Positions 1-7,965 of a stretch of DNA of 64,000 nt are shown here, one piece after another. Location of the stretch: the NCBI RefSeq assembly GCF_000299415.1, contig NZ_AMPG01000001.1, forward strand, positions 1,636,237 through 1,700,236. The letters run 5' to 3'. The DNA comes from Candidatus Microthrix parvicella Bio17-1 (lineage in GTDB: Bacteria > Actinomycetota > Acidimicrobiia > Acidimicrobiales > Microtrichaceae). A model generated the notes under the pieces. The model worked only from the letters and a program-made list of their open reading frames with translations. It did not search any database and had not been told where the DNA came from. Both the position numbers and the translations under genes were made by a program. Position 1 is the first letter of the stretch. Each line of letters starts with the position of its first letter.

Positions 1-1
1 C

Positions 2-301
2 CTTGTCCTCGATGATCTGGAGACCGTGTCCCCAGCAAAGGCAGCGGAGTTGCTCGGCGTCTCTCGCCCTATGGTTGTTCGCTGGATCAACCAGGGAATC
101 CTGCAAGATCAGAAAACAGGATCGCATCACAAGATTCCCCTCACGTCGGTGTGGGAACTGAAGTTCAGGCGCATGGAAGCTGGAAGAGCCGCGGTCGCCG
201 CCGTTCGGGACGCTCCCAACGATGATGCGGCCGCCAGGCGCACGGCCGCCGCCCGCGATCGCGCTCGGGAGCGGGTCGCCCGTCGTGACAGCGCCTCGTG
301 A
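2..301 (+). CDS. Excisionase-family HTH DNA-binding protein (5' end cut by window)
   Basis: The reading frame is open from the first bases of the window (LVLDDLETVSPAKAAELLGV), so the true start lies to the left and the GTG at 26 is probably internal. The visible part has the short HTH of the excisionase/MerR-like group: a helix 'SPAKAAELLGVSRPMVVRWI', then 'GSHHKIPLTSVWEL', where the wing with basic residues is followed by the strand that sets the DNA contact. The C-terminal third is a highly charged Arg/Ala-rich helix. Proteins of this shape are commonly antitoxins or small regulators on mobile elements, which fits its position in the integrase-bearing segment. No intact PIN or other toxin partner is seen directly downstream. 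Fold confident; role inferred. Confidence 0.7.
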   Translation, partial: LVLDDLETVSPAKAAELLGVSRPMVVRWINQGILQDQKTGSHHKIPLTSVWELKFRRMEAGRAAVAAVRDAPNDDAAARRTAAARDRARERVARRDSAS

Positions 302-800
302 CCGACAACGTCCCGTGTGAAGGCTGGCGTCCTTGGCTCTAGTTTGGGCATGTGGCACCCGAACGACTAAGCGCTGAGGAACTGGACCGACGGTTCCCGA
401 ACCGGCCCACAAGTTTCGCTGCGTGGGACGCCGACCGTTTCCTCCAGACAGATTGTCGTTGCCTCGGTTGCCCAGATTCTGTCGACCTGTTGCGGGACGA
501 GGAGTGATCCGCCCTCAAATCCTGAGAATCTCGGGCGCATCGTGAACCACGCACATCGCGGCGCAACGTCGCAATCGGGCGCAACCTGAATTTGCCATTT
601 CAGATGAGCGCGTACGCCTCCTTCCCATGATGGGCAACGGGCGGTGCCAGGGCGTGCCGATGCGGTAGCCCGCACCGCCAACGCCAGATCACGGGTGAAC
701 CCCATGTCGTGGTGTACCGCGCGGCGCCCCTTTGAGGCCTCCAATCGCGGCAGCGAGGGGAACCCCTGAGCAACTGGGGACGACCCCGTATCCCGGGCGG
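302..800. other. Gene-poor stretch in the integrated element
   Basis: No recognisable gene is seen in these 499 bp. A 51-codon ORF with a GTG start at 352-507 (MAPERLSAEELDRRFPNR at its N-terminus) has plausible actinobacterial codon use, but no ribosome binding site and no family I recognise. The longer minus-strand frames here have shadow-like composition. The stretch may hold decayed remains of a partner for the upstream HTH gene; this is a guess. Confidence 0.4.
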
Positions 801-1232
801 TTAGCTTGCTGAAGCGAGACGGACGTCGTAGTGGACGGTCACCGCGAGCGCTTCGGCGATTTCGACGAGTCGGGCGAAACTCACACCGGCATAGTCGCCG
901 GCCTCGTAGCGCTGGATCGACTGCTCTGCGATTCCGAGCCGATCTGCCAGTTCGCGCTGGGTCAATCCGCGAGCGATCCGCGCCCTGATCAACGCAGTCG
1001 GAAACTCCCCGATTCCGGTCGCCTCAATCAGCGTCGCGTCATGCAACGCATCGAAGTCCGCCAGCTCGGTTTCGAAGTCGCCCAACGTCCCGCTGAGTGC
1101 CTGCATCTGCAGCTCGCGCATCTCGGCAGACAGCCCCTCGGGCAAAGGCGCCCGCTCCAGCTCACTGATCGCTACCCGAACCTCATCGGCCTTGGACCGA
1201 GTGATCTTGTACTGACGCTCATTTTTGATCAT
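801..1232 (-). CDS. XRE-family antitoxin-like protein
   Basis: 143 residues. The N-terminal 70 residues are helical and charged, and residues about 81-131 form an XRE/Cro-type HTH (ARIARGLTQRELADRLGI then EQSIQRYEAG). This arrangement, a long N-terminal helical region with a C-terminal HTH, is common in antitoxins that bind both their toxin and operator DNA. It overlaps the upstream gene on the same strand by 4 bp (ATGA), so the two are translationally coupled, with the putative toxin first. Autoregulation of the pair is expected for the family but not shown here. The antitoxin role is inferred from fold plus pairing. Confidence 0.7.
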   Translation of the reverse strand: MIKNERQYKITRSKADEVRVAISELERAPLPEGLSAEMRELQMQALSGTLGDFETELADFDALHDATLIEATGIGEFPTALIRARIARGLTQRELADRLGIAEQSIQRYEAGDYAGVSFARLVEIAEALAVTVHYDVRLASAS

Positions 1233-1669
1233 TGTTCGAACCCCTCGTTGGTCAGGTCGATCACGACGATGCCCTTTGGGCGGCCATCACGATCGCGTTG
1301 AAAGAACTCCACGAAGTACCGGCCCGACGATCCTTCGATGATGTTGGGAAAGAACTCGCAACCGAACGCAGCCTTTTGTGCAGGCCTCCCGGGTGACAGG
1401 TCCAACAACGCCGGATGCAGCACCGACCGGTCGACCCCTATCGGGTCATACGAAGCATCGACGTCGCCGGGGTGAACCTTGGCCGTCACGAAGCTCCCAT
1501 CGATCCATGCACGTCGACACCCGGCCGCCTTCAGCGACAGCAACGCCCGGCGGCAACCCTCGAGGAGGTGAACACGCCAATCGGTTCCCCCAAACGTTGC
1601 CTCGACCTCGGCCCAGGACGCCAGCCACTCACCCGGGGGCAACACACCATCGACGAACCGCGGGACCAT
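1229..1669 (-). CDS. DUF6932-like protein, nucleotidyltransferase-type fold, putative toxin
   Basis: About 146 residues from the ATG at 1669; a GTG at 1675 is also in frame. The core has the nucleotidyltransferase-like signature: 'WIDGSFVTAKVHPGDVDASYD' split as GS (about residues 58-59) followed by the acidic pair D69-V-D71. This resembles the GS...DxD metal-binding motif of the pol-beta superfamily and matches what I know of DUF6932 proteins. It is translationally coupled to the XRE gene downstream. By analogy with MNT/HEPN and AbiE systems it may be the enzymatic partner of a toxin-antitoxin or abortive-infection pair. Activity and target are unknown; a housekeeping role is not excluded. 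Confidence 0.6.
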   Translation of the reverse strand: MVPRFVDGVLPPGEWLASWAEVEATFGGTDWRVHLLEGCRRALLSLKAAGCRRAWIDGSFVTAKVHPGDVDASYDPIGVDRSVLHPALLDLSPGRPAQKAAFGCEFFPNIIEGSSGRYFVEFFQRDRDGRPKGIVVIDLTNEGFEQ

Positions 1670-1675
1670 CAACAC

Positions 1676-1681
1676 AACATA
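1676..1681 (-). promoter_or_regulatory. Candidate -10 box for the DUF6932/XRE pair
   Basis: TATGTT on the minus strand ends 6 nt before the ATG at 1669, with no Shine-Dalgarno between them. This is the spacing expected when transcription starts at the start codon. No convincing -35 is visible. Confidence 0.35.
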
Positions 1682-1819
1682 CCAGTTGGGTCAGACGTTC
1701 CAGGCGGCCAAGCCTGACCCTTGGACCCGAATCGGCGTTTCGATGGGACGAACGATGGGATGCCGTGCGACCCCCTCGAGGTGTTGTGCGAGGGCGGCGC
1801 GTTGCCGGTCAGCGATCGC

Positions 1820-2974
1820 TTACGGCTTGTCGAGGAGGGTGTCGATGAGTTCCCCGGCTGCCTGGTCGGCTTCGGTGGTGCGGGCGGCGTAGACGTCGAG
1901 GGTCATGGTTGGGCTGGCGTGGCGGAGACGTCCAGCGACGGTGCGGACGTCGGTGCCATTGGCGATGAGGTGGGTGGCCGTTGCATGGCGGAGGTCATGA
2001 AATCTGACGCCGTCGAGCCCATGGGCGTCGGCGAGGGTTCGCCAGTCGTTGGTGATCTGGTTGAGCGTCAACGGATGGTTCCAGTCCCGTGAGGGGAACA
2101 CCCACCCGTCCGCTCCGAGCGAGCCGAGACCGACCTTGCTGGCTGCGTCGGTTTGGTGGGCTCGCCATTCCTCGATCGACGCCATCGTGGCCTCACCGAC
2201 GGACACGACACCGGTGGTACGGGTCTTGGTCGGTTTCACCTTCGATGCCGGACCCCCATCAACGACCGAACGCTGGAACGTGATCAGCCGCTGCTCGACG
2301 TCGATGTCGGACCACTTCAACGCGCCGAGTTCACCTCGGCGGGCACCGGTGGCGATCGCCAGGCGGATAATCGTGGCCATCCTCGGGTCGGCCTTCCCGA
2401 TGATCGCCGCCACCGTGTCGAGGTCGGGCACTTTGTGTTGGTGGGGCTCGACGCGTGGGGTGTGGGCGATCAGTGCCGGGTTGTTGGGGATAAGCCGCCA
2501 GCGCACAGCAGCAGACAGCGCTGCCCTGAGGATGCTGTGAGCCTTCTTGACCGACTGCGCCGACAGCGGACGCCCAGCCTTGCCGCCTTCAGAGAGGAGT
2601 GTTTGGTAGAAGCCCTCCAGGCGTTCAACCGTCAGCCGGTTGATCCTGACGGTGCCGATGTGCGGCGAGATCCAGCCCTCGGCTGTCCGTTGGTGGTCTC
2701 GGGCGGTAGTCGGGCTCCAGTCGTTGACGTTCGCTGTCTGCCAGCGTTCGGGCAGCTGATCGACCGTGAGCGTTTGCTCGGATCGGCTGCCCTCGACTCG
2801 TCCGGCCTCGATCTCGGCGATCAGCTGGCGCATCGTGCGCTCGGCTTCACGCTTCGAGCCCTTGACTGACTTTGACCGGTACCGCTTCTTGCCGGTGTCG
2901 TCGGTCCCCAGGAAAAGTCGGATCTCCCACGACCCTGACGGCAGGTTTCTGAGTGACCCGCGCACGTGCCCCAT
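1820..2974 (-). CDS. Tyrosine site-specific integrase of an integrated element
   Basis: 384 residues from the ATG at 2974 (MGHVRGSLR); the frame also allows a start at 3025. The first ~60 residues are an Arm-DNA-binding type domain (GSWEIRLFLG, RSKSVKGSKREAE), followed by a SAM-like core-binding domain and the phage-integrase catalytic domain. Catalytic residues are visible: Arg in 'ATGARRGELGALKW', HxxR in 'FHDLRHATATHL', His in 'GRLRHASPTMT' and the nucleophile Tyr in 'LDVYAARTT'. It lies 122 bp from the 3' end of tRNA-Ser and points away from it, the usual layout for elements inserted in tRNA 3' ends. It therefore probably catalysed insertion at this tRNA. The other element end lies left of the window. 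It looks intact. Confidence 0.93.
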   Translation of the reverse strand: MGHVRGSLRNLPSGSWEIRLFLGTDDTGKKRYRSKSVKGSKREAERTMRQLIAEIEAGRVEGSRSEQTLTVDQLPERWQTANVNDWSPTTARDHQRTAEGWISPHIGTVRINRLTVERLEGFYQTLLSEGGKAGRPLSAQSVKKAHSILRAALSAAVRWRLIPNNPALIAHTPRVEPHQHKVPDLDTVAAIIGKADPRMATIIRLAIATGARRGELGALKWSDIDVEQRLITFQRSVVDGGPASKVKPTKTRTTGVVSVGEATMASIEEWRAHQTDAASKVGLGSLGADGWVFPSRDWNHPLTLNQITNDWRTLADAHGLDGVRFHDLRHATATHLIANGTDVRTVAGRLRHASPTMTLDVYAARTTEADQAAGELIDTLLDKP

Positions 2975-3096
2975 CCTGCCAAAACCCACCGGACGGATGG
3001 GATGCTGGATGGGATGACGCCTCAAACCGACTAGAGACGAGGAGTTGCAATCCCGCTCGAATCGGGCTGCTTCCTAGTCGCCCGTATGGATGTAGA

Positions 3097-3184
3097 TGGC
3101 GGAGGGAGGGGGATTCGAACCCCCGGAGGCTTGCACCTCAACGGTTTTCAAGACCGTCGCAATCGTCCGCTCTGCCATCCCTCC
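3097..3184 (-). tRNA. tRNA-Ser (anticodon TGA), CCA encoded; likely attachment site
   Basis: 88 nt on the minus strand. Acceptor GGAGGGA pairs with TCCCTCC; anticodon loop CTTGAAA gives anticodon TGA; a long variable arm marks the serine class; discriminator G is followed by encoded CCA. The integrase gene begins just beyond the 3' end, so the T-arm/acceptor half is the probable att core, regenerated by insertion. Confidence 0.95.
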
Positions 3185-3305
3185 ATTCATCACCTTAGAG
3201 CCGGTTGGCGGGCGGCCGCGAAGCGGTCGGGCTGCTGCGCAACCGACAGGTTGGCGGGCATACCCCTGACCGCGCAGCCGTCGACATTGCGCCACACTGG
3301 TGCCC

Positions 3306-4055
3306 ATGAGCGACGCCACTGCAACCTCCACCGCCACGCCCGGCTCCAGCCGGTTGTACTTCCGCCAGCTACTGGCCGGCCGGGACTTTGCCAAGAACGA
3401 CCCGATCGCCCGGCAGATGGTGAACTTTGTGTACGCCATAGGTGACCGCCAAACCGGCGAGGCCGTGCTGGTGGACCCGGCTTACGCCCCCGGCGAGCTG
3501 GTCGATGTACTTGAGGCCGATGACATGATGCTGACCGGGGCCTTGGTGACCCACTACCACCCCGACCATTCGGGTGGGGACATGATGGGCCACAACATCG
3601 CTGGGGTACGCGAGTTACTAGAACGCGTGGAGGTTCCGCTGCACATCCAGGGCGATGAGGTGGAGTGGCTGCGCAAGGTGACCGAGGTTTCCGACGACCA
3701 GCTGCACACCCACACATCGGGCGATGTGGTGATGGTGGGCGAAGTGCCGATCACGCTGATACACACACCCGGTCACACACCCGGCAGCCAGTGCTTTCTG
3801 GTGGAAGGCAAGCTGGTGGCGGGCGACACACTGTTTTTGGAGGGCTGTGGCCGAACCGACCTGCCCGGCGGCGACCCGGCGGCGCTGTACGAGAGCCTGA
3901 CGCAACGACTGTCAAAAGTTTCCGACGACACCACGCTGTACCCAGGCCACCTGTACTCGGCCGAGCCATCGGCATCGATGGGCGATACCCGCACGCACAA
4001 CTTCGTTTTCGCGCCCCGCAATGCCACCGAATGGATGGGCATGTTCGGACGATAG
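3306..4055 (+). CDS. MBL-fold metallohydrolase (glyoxalase II / persulfide dioxygenase-like)
   Basis: 249 residues from the ATG at 3306; a GTG at 3300 is in frame. All metal-binding motifs are visible: HYHPDH (83-88), HTPGH with His157, GDTLF with Asp174, and the late PGH with His215. The layout is that of glyoxalase II-type hydrolases and of the ETHE1-like persulfide dioxygenases. The reaction could therefore be hydrolysis of a thioester or oxidation of a persulfide; the sequence alone does not decide. No rhodanese domain is attached and no sulfur gene is adjacent. Cytosolic, with no signal peptide. It stands alone to the right of the tRNA-Ser. Confidence 0.88.
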   Translation: MSDATATSTATPGSSRLYFRQLLAGRDFAKNDPIARQMVNFVYAIGDRQTGEAVLVDPAYAPGELVDVLEADDMMLTGALVTHYHPDHSGGDMMGHNIAGVRELLERVEVPLHIQGDEVEWLRKVTEVSDDQLHTHTSGDVVMVGEVPITLIHTPGHTPGSQCFLVEGKLVAGDTLFLEGCGRTDLPGGDPAALYESLTQRLSKVSDDTTLYPGHLYSAEPSASMGDTRTHNFVFAPRNATEWMGMFGR

Positions 4056-4061
4056 GCATTA

Positions 4062-4348
4062 TCAGGCGTTGGAGAGCGACCGGGCGTACATCACCCACTG
4101 TTGAAGAGTGCCTACCTGCAACTTGCTGGGCACGGGTATCTGGCTGAGTAAGGACGTGTCTCGCACGGTCCAGTTCAACCCAGCCGAAGGGGCCGACCCC
4201 GAAGGAGTCACCACGTAACCCGGGTAGACGGTGATATCACCGATCTGGACCAACGGCTGAGATCCGACCGCTGCAACAGGCGGTGGTGCAGAAAGCCAGG
4301 TAATGCGACGTCGTCGGCGTGTGACGGTTGCACATCTTCTTCAGGCAT
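4062..4348 (-). pseudogene. Possible small broken gene (two overlapping frames)
   Basis: On the minus strand a well-placed GGAGGA precedes an ATG at 4348 (MPEEDVQPSHADDVALPG), but that frame stops at 4208. A second frame, open from just after the ATG to the stop at 4062, encodes a more protein-like sequence (VQIGDITVYPGYVVTP ... LQQWVMYARSLSNA) but has only a TTG start at 4253. Joining the two by one frameshift would give a protein of roughly 90 residues. I do not recognise a family. It could be a decayed gene, a sequencing error or chance; the stretch 4056-4448 has no other gene. Confidence 0.35.
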
Positions 4349-4448
4349 GTGAATCCTCCGGACGACCTTCAGATTGCACCTAACTGCCGGATGCCAACCG
4401 CAAGGGATGGGCCCGACTCTTCACCGACGAACCTGGCAAGCTGTGGCC

Positions 4449-5846
4449 ATGACCAACGAGGCCGGAACGGGAAGCGCACAGGGCGACCGCCCGGCCGCCC
4501 ACGATGACCCCGACCGCCTGGACGACCCTGGATGGACCCGGCACCACGAAAAGCGGGAGGTAACCACAAGTCCGCTCGGTGACCGGCTGCCACCCTGGTA
4601 CCCGCGAGCCCTGATCTACACCGCGCTCACCGTGGCCTCGCTGGTGCTGCTGCGGGTCACGATCTACCTGCTGCGCGACCTGCTTTTGATGCTGATGGTG
4701 GCGCTGTTTCTGAGCTTCGCCATGGAACCGGCGGTGAACTGGCTGGCCGACCGCGGATGGCGCCGCGGCGCCGCCACCGGCCTGGTCTTTGTGGTGGTGC
4801 TGTTGGGCGGCGCGCTACTGACCTACGCGATGGTTGACCTGGTGATCAGCGAAACCAGCCGGCTGGTGGACGACGCGCCCCGCTACGTGCGCGACACCAC
4901 CGACTGGGTGAACCGCAGGTTCAACACCGAGGTGACATCCGACGACCTCGTCAGTCAGATCGAGACCTACCAGGGCGACTTGTCCACCATGGCCACCAAC
5001 GTGGGTGGACGTGTGGTCACGCTGTCGGCGGCCGCGGTTGGCGCTCTGTTCCGGCTACTCACCATTGGGCTGTTCGCCTTCTACCTGACCGCCGACGGCC
5101 CAAAGTTTCGCCGGACCATCTGCAGCCGCCTGCCACCCGACCGGCAGCGCATGGTGTTGGACCTGTGGGAGTTGGCCATCGCCAAGACCGGCGGCTACCT
5201 CTACAGCCGGATAGTGCTCGCTGCACTGTGCACCATATTCAGCTGGGTGGCCATGGAGGTTCTGGGTGTGCCCTACGCGTTGGCCTTGGCGTTGTGGATG
5301 GGCGTCCTCAGCCAGTTCGTACCCGTCATCGGCACCTACCTGGCCGGCGCTCTGCCCATTCTGATCGCCCTGCTGAACGCCCCGATCGCCGCCTTGGCGC
5401 TGCTGATCTTCTTCACCGTGTACCAACAGTTGGAGAACTACCTGTTTGCCCCCCGGGTGACCGCCCGCACCATGAACATTCACGCTGCAGTGGCGTTTGG
5501 ATCGGTGATCGCCGGCGCCAGCCTCATCGGCCCCGTCGGCGCCCTGCTGGCCCTGCCCGTAGCAGCGATCGTGCAGGCGTTCCTCTCGGCGTTCCTGCAG
5601 CGACACGAGGTGGTCACCTCTGAACTGACCGCCGTCTCGATGTCGCAGGGCGACGAAGACGATCTACGGGGCCCAGGTGGCATGGGCGACCTGGGTGAAG
5701 AGCTGTGGAACGATCCGGCAGGCGCCTCGCGGGGCGAAACCCCCAGCGGCGAGTTCTTCAGTCGGATGCTTCGTCGAGCAGTCGAGCGACGTCGTCACCC
5801 ACACTCACCTGACCCTCAGTCCGATAGTGACCCGCCCGCTCGCTGA
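4449..5846 (+). CDS. AI-2E family (PerM/TqsA-type) membrane permease
   Basis: 465 residues from the ATG at 4449; the upstream in-frame GTG/ATG at 4374 lacks coding character. A hydrophilic N-terminus of about 40 residues is followed by paired N-terminal membrane helices (ALIYTALTVASLVLL, LLMLMVALFLSFAMEPAV). Next come a soluble segment of about 100 residues, and a C-terminal bundle with typical family stretches such as 'MGVLSQFVPVIGTYLAGA', 'VYQQLENYLFAPRV' and 'IGPVGALLALPVAA'. Family members export small molecules or ions, and the AI-2 role is proven only for a few, so the substrate is unknown. Its last 89 bp overlap, tail to tail, the end of the malonyl-CoA decarboxylase gene on the other strand. 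The C-terminal 70 residues are low-complexity and charged. Confidence 0.85.
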   Translation: MTNEAGTGSAQGDRPAAHDDPDRLDDPGWTRHHEKREVTTSPLGDRLPPWYPRALIYTALTVASLVLLRVTIYLLRDLLLMLMVALFLSFAMEPAVNWLADRGWRRGAATGLVFVVVLLGGALLTYAMVDLVISETSRLVDDAPRYVRDTTDWVNRRFNTEVTSDDLVSQIETYQGDLSTMATNVGGRVVTLSAAAVGALFRLLTIGLFAFYLTADGPKFRRTICSRLPPDRQRMVLDLWELAIAKTGGYLYSRIVLAALCTIFSWVAMEVLGVPYALALALWMGVLSQFVPVIGTYLAGALPILIALLNAPIAALALLIFFTVYQQLENYLFAPRVTARTMNIHAAVAFGSVIAGASLIGPVGALLALPVAAIVQAFLSAFLQRHEVVTSELTAVSMSQGDEDDLRGPGGMGDLGEELWNDPAGASRGETPSGEFFSRMLRRAVERRRHPHSPDPQSDSDPPAR

Positions 5847-7227
5847 GCCGATCGGGCTCGTACAGGTAATTGGCCATCAGGGTGAGCGACCGTGCCACAC
5901 CGTCGTGGGTTCGGTTGGCACCCCAGCACAGCCGTGCCAGCTGCGCCCCGTTGCCCAAGTGGAAGTTGGCCACCGGATCGGGTGACCGGCCGCCGGCGTC
6001 GGTGTCGGTGAGGTACTCCGCCGCAAGCTTCAGGAAACGGCCCCCATACCGGGCCGCCTCGTCGCTGACCATCCAGATGTCGTCGCTCAACAGCCGCTGA
6101 ACCTCGTCCGCCGGGCGGTTCATGCCAAGGGTGCCGAGCATCGTGCGGGGGGGTTGGTCGATGGCGCCCGCGCCGGCCACGCCTTCGGGCGGCGCCGCAC
6201 CGGCGCCCGAAAATTCCTCGTGGTCCTCATCGCCGGAGATGGTGGCCAGCACATGCTGTGCGAACGAAGGGACGGGCGACAACGTCACATAGGTCGACAC
6301 CGTCGGGTGCGTGGTTCGCAACTCGTTCACGGTTGCTTTGATGAGCTCATTTCCAAAGCCCATACCGGCCAGGCCGGGCTGCGGGGACGAAATACTCCAA
6401 AACACGGCCGTATCGGCCCGGTCGACGGGCACGGTGCCGGCATGCGGGCCGATGATGCGATCGAGAGAGTCCGGGATGCCCTTGGTGAACGCCAACCACA
6501 CGAACGCCAACGGCTCACCGTGTATACCGGGGTGGAACAGGGCGAACGCCGCCCGGTCGTCTGCCAAACGACTTCGCAACTGGTCGATCGACTCGATGGG
6601 GTGCACCTTCTCCAGCGCGGCCACCCGCTGCAACAGACTGGCGGGCGTATCCCAGTCGAGGCGCTGCAGCTCGATCAGGGCCGGGGTCATCAGCACCTGC
6701 AATCGGGCCTGCACCAACAGATCCAAAGCAGATGCCGCAGCATCGTCGTCGCGGGCGGCCACGTCGATGGCAGCGGCCCGCAACTCGACCAGGAACCTGA
6801 CACCCCCGGGGGCGGCACCCAACTCGTCGAGGATGGCATCAGCACGCGTGCGAACCGCCCGTTGCGCATCGGCCAGCAGCTCGAGGCGCTGCCGGGCCGG
6901 TGCTCCGACCTCGGGGGAGGAACTGCCCAACACGCCGAGGGCCACACGCTGCGCATCGTCGGGGAGTGCACCCTCGGCCAGTGCCCGCAGCAGGTTGGCC
7001 CGAGCGGGTGGCACGTCCTCCGCCCACAGGGTGACCAACTCGGCGGCAAGCCGTCGGCGACCCGACAGCTCGGTGGTGTCGGTCAGCCGCTTGAACACCC
7101 GATCGAGACGGCCCAGGTCACGGCTTGACAGTTCGTGGTGCTCGGCCGGATTGCGCGGGCTGCGGCTCCAAACCCCGATGCGTTCGAATACGCCCTGCAG
7201 ACCAGAGCGGCCGCGCCGCGCGTTCAT
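5758..7227 (-). CDS. Malonyl-CoA decarboxylase
   Basis: 489 residues from the ATG at 7227, which overlaps the stop of the DoxX gene (ATGA), so the two are coupled. The enzyme converts malonyl-CoA to acetyl-CoA and CO2. The N-terminal half is the helical MCD domain (LLRALAEGALPDDAQRVALG). The C-terminal half is the GNAT-like catalytic domain, with conserved stretches seen in eukaryotic and rhizobial enzymes: 'VFWSISSPQPGLAGMGFG', 'YVTLSPVPSFAQHVL' and 'FHLGNGAQLARLCWGANR' then 'GLMANYLYEP'-like 'LTLMANYLYEPDRL'. The Ser of the first and the His of the third match the catalytic residues of the family. The 3' end overlaps the convergent permease gene by 89 bp. Methylmalonyl-CoA mutase is divergently encoded nearby, suggesting acyl-CoA/propionate-malonate metabolism. 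Confidence 0.9.
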   Translation of the reverse strand: MNARRGRSGLQGVFERIGVWSRSPRNPAEHHELSSRDLGRLDRVFKRLTDTTELSGRRRLAAELVTLWAEDVPPARANLLRALAEGALPDDAQRVALGVLGSSSPEVGAPARQRLELLADAQRAVRTRADAILDELGAAPGGVRFLVELRAAAIDVAARDDDAAASALDLLVQARLQVLMTPALIELQRLDWDTPASLLQRVAALEKVHPIESIDQLRSRLADDRAAFALFHPGIHGEPLAFVWLAFTKGIPDSLDRIIGPHAGTVPVDRADTAVFWSISSPQPGLAGMGFGNELIKATVNELRTTHPTVSTYVTLSPVPSFAQHVLATISGDEDHEEFSGAGAAPPEGVAGAGAIDQPPRTMLGTLGMNRPADEVQRLLSDDIWMVSDEAARYGGRFLKLAAEYLTDTDAGGRSPDPVANFHLGNGAQLARLCWGANRTHDGVARSLTLMANYLYEPDRLSERAGHYRTEGQVSVGDDVARLLDEASD

Positions 7228-7790
7228 GGGGTGTCGGAGGCCTCGGGGGCGGGCGGCCGGTACACCGCCACCAACAGGCCCACTCCGCCAAGAATGCCAA
7301 GCCCGGCCGACAACGCCAGGCCCAACCAACCGCTCAGCGTCTTGTCCAGCCCCAGGACATGGTCCAGCGAGAAGGCGCCTGGACCAAGCATGGCCACCGC
7401 CACGGCCCCAACGGCCAGGATCAGGTTGTACTCCCAGCCGCTCTTCACGATGAAGAAGCCATTGTGGCGGTGCACCGTCCACCCCGCCACGATCATCAGG
7501 CCGACCAACCCGGCCGCCATCAGCGGAGTCAACAGACCAAGAGCAAACCCCAGACCCGCACCAACCTCAGTGCTCGCCGCCATCAGCGCCATGACCTTGC
7601 CCGGCTTCATGCCCATCGAGTCGAACCAACCCGCCGTGCCCGGGATACGACCCCCTTGGAAGAACTTTCCGTAGCCGTGCAGGGCCATGGTGACGCCAAA
7701 TGTCACCCGCAGTAGCAGCAGCGCCGTATCGATGGCGGCGGCGTCGGGGCGAACGGTGTCTGGGCTGTAAGCGAGCAACTGTGCGAGCAC
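7224..7790 (-). CDS. DoxX-family membrane protein
   Basis: 188 residues, GTG start. Four membrane segments typical of DoxX/SURF4-like proteins are visible, including 'LRVTFGVTMALHGYGKFF' with the characteristic HGxGKFF, 'GAGLGFALGLLTPLMAAG' and 'YNLILAVGAVAVAMLGPG'. DoxX proteins are linked to redox processes (quinol oxidase subunit, thiol stress complexes), but most members, including this one, have no defined partner. It is the first gene of a two-gene unit with malonyl-CoA decarboxylase; the metabolic reason for this pairing is not evident. An AAAGG-like sequence precedes the GTG. Confidence 0.85.
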   Translation of the reverse strand: MLAQLLAYSPDTVRPDAAAIDTALLLLRVTFGVTMALHGYGKFFQGGRIPGTAGWFDSMGMKPGKVMALMAASTEVGAGLGFALGLLTPLMAAGLVGLMIVAGWTVHRHNGFFIVKSGWEYNLILAVGAVAVAMLGPGAFSLDHVLGLDKTLSGWLGLALSAGLGILGGVGLLVAVYRPPAPEASDTP

Positions 7791-7965
7791 TGAGGGCCTT
7801 TGCGGTCATTCGAGGGAGGGTGTGTCGGGCGATCCTAGATTCCGAAGCCGGCACGGGCCCCTTCACGGCGTCGTGCACCATTCTCTAGCCTGGCGCCGCC
7901 CACTCTCTACGCTGGGCGGGTCCGTGGCAACGGACCGTTGCCGCCCTGCCGAGGAGTCACACCAC

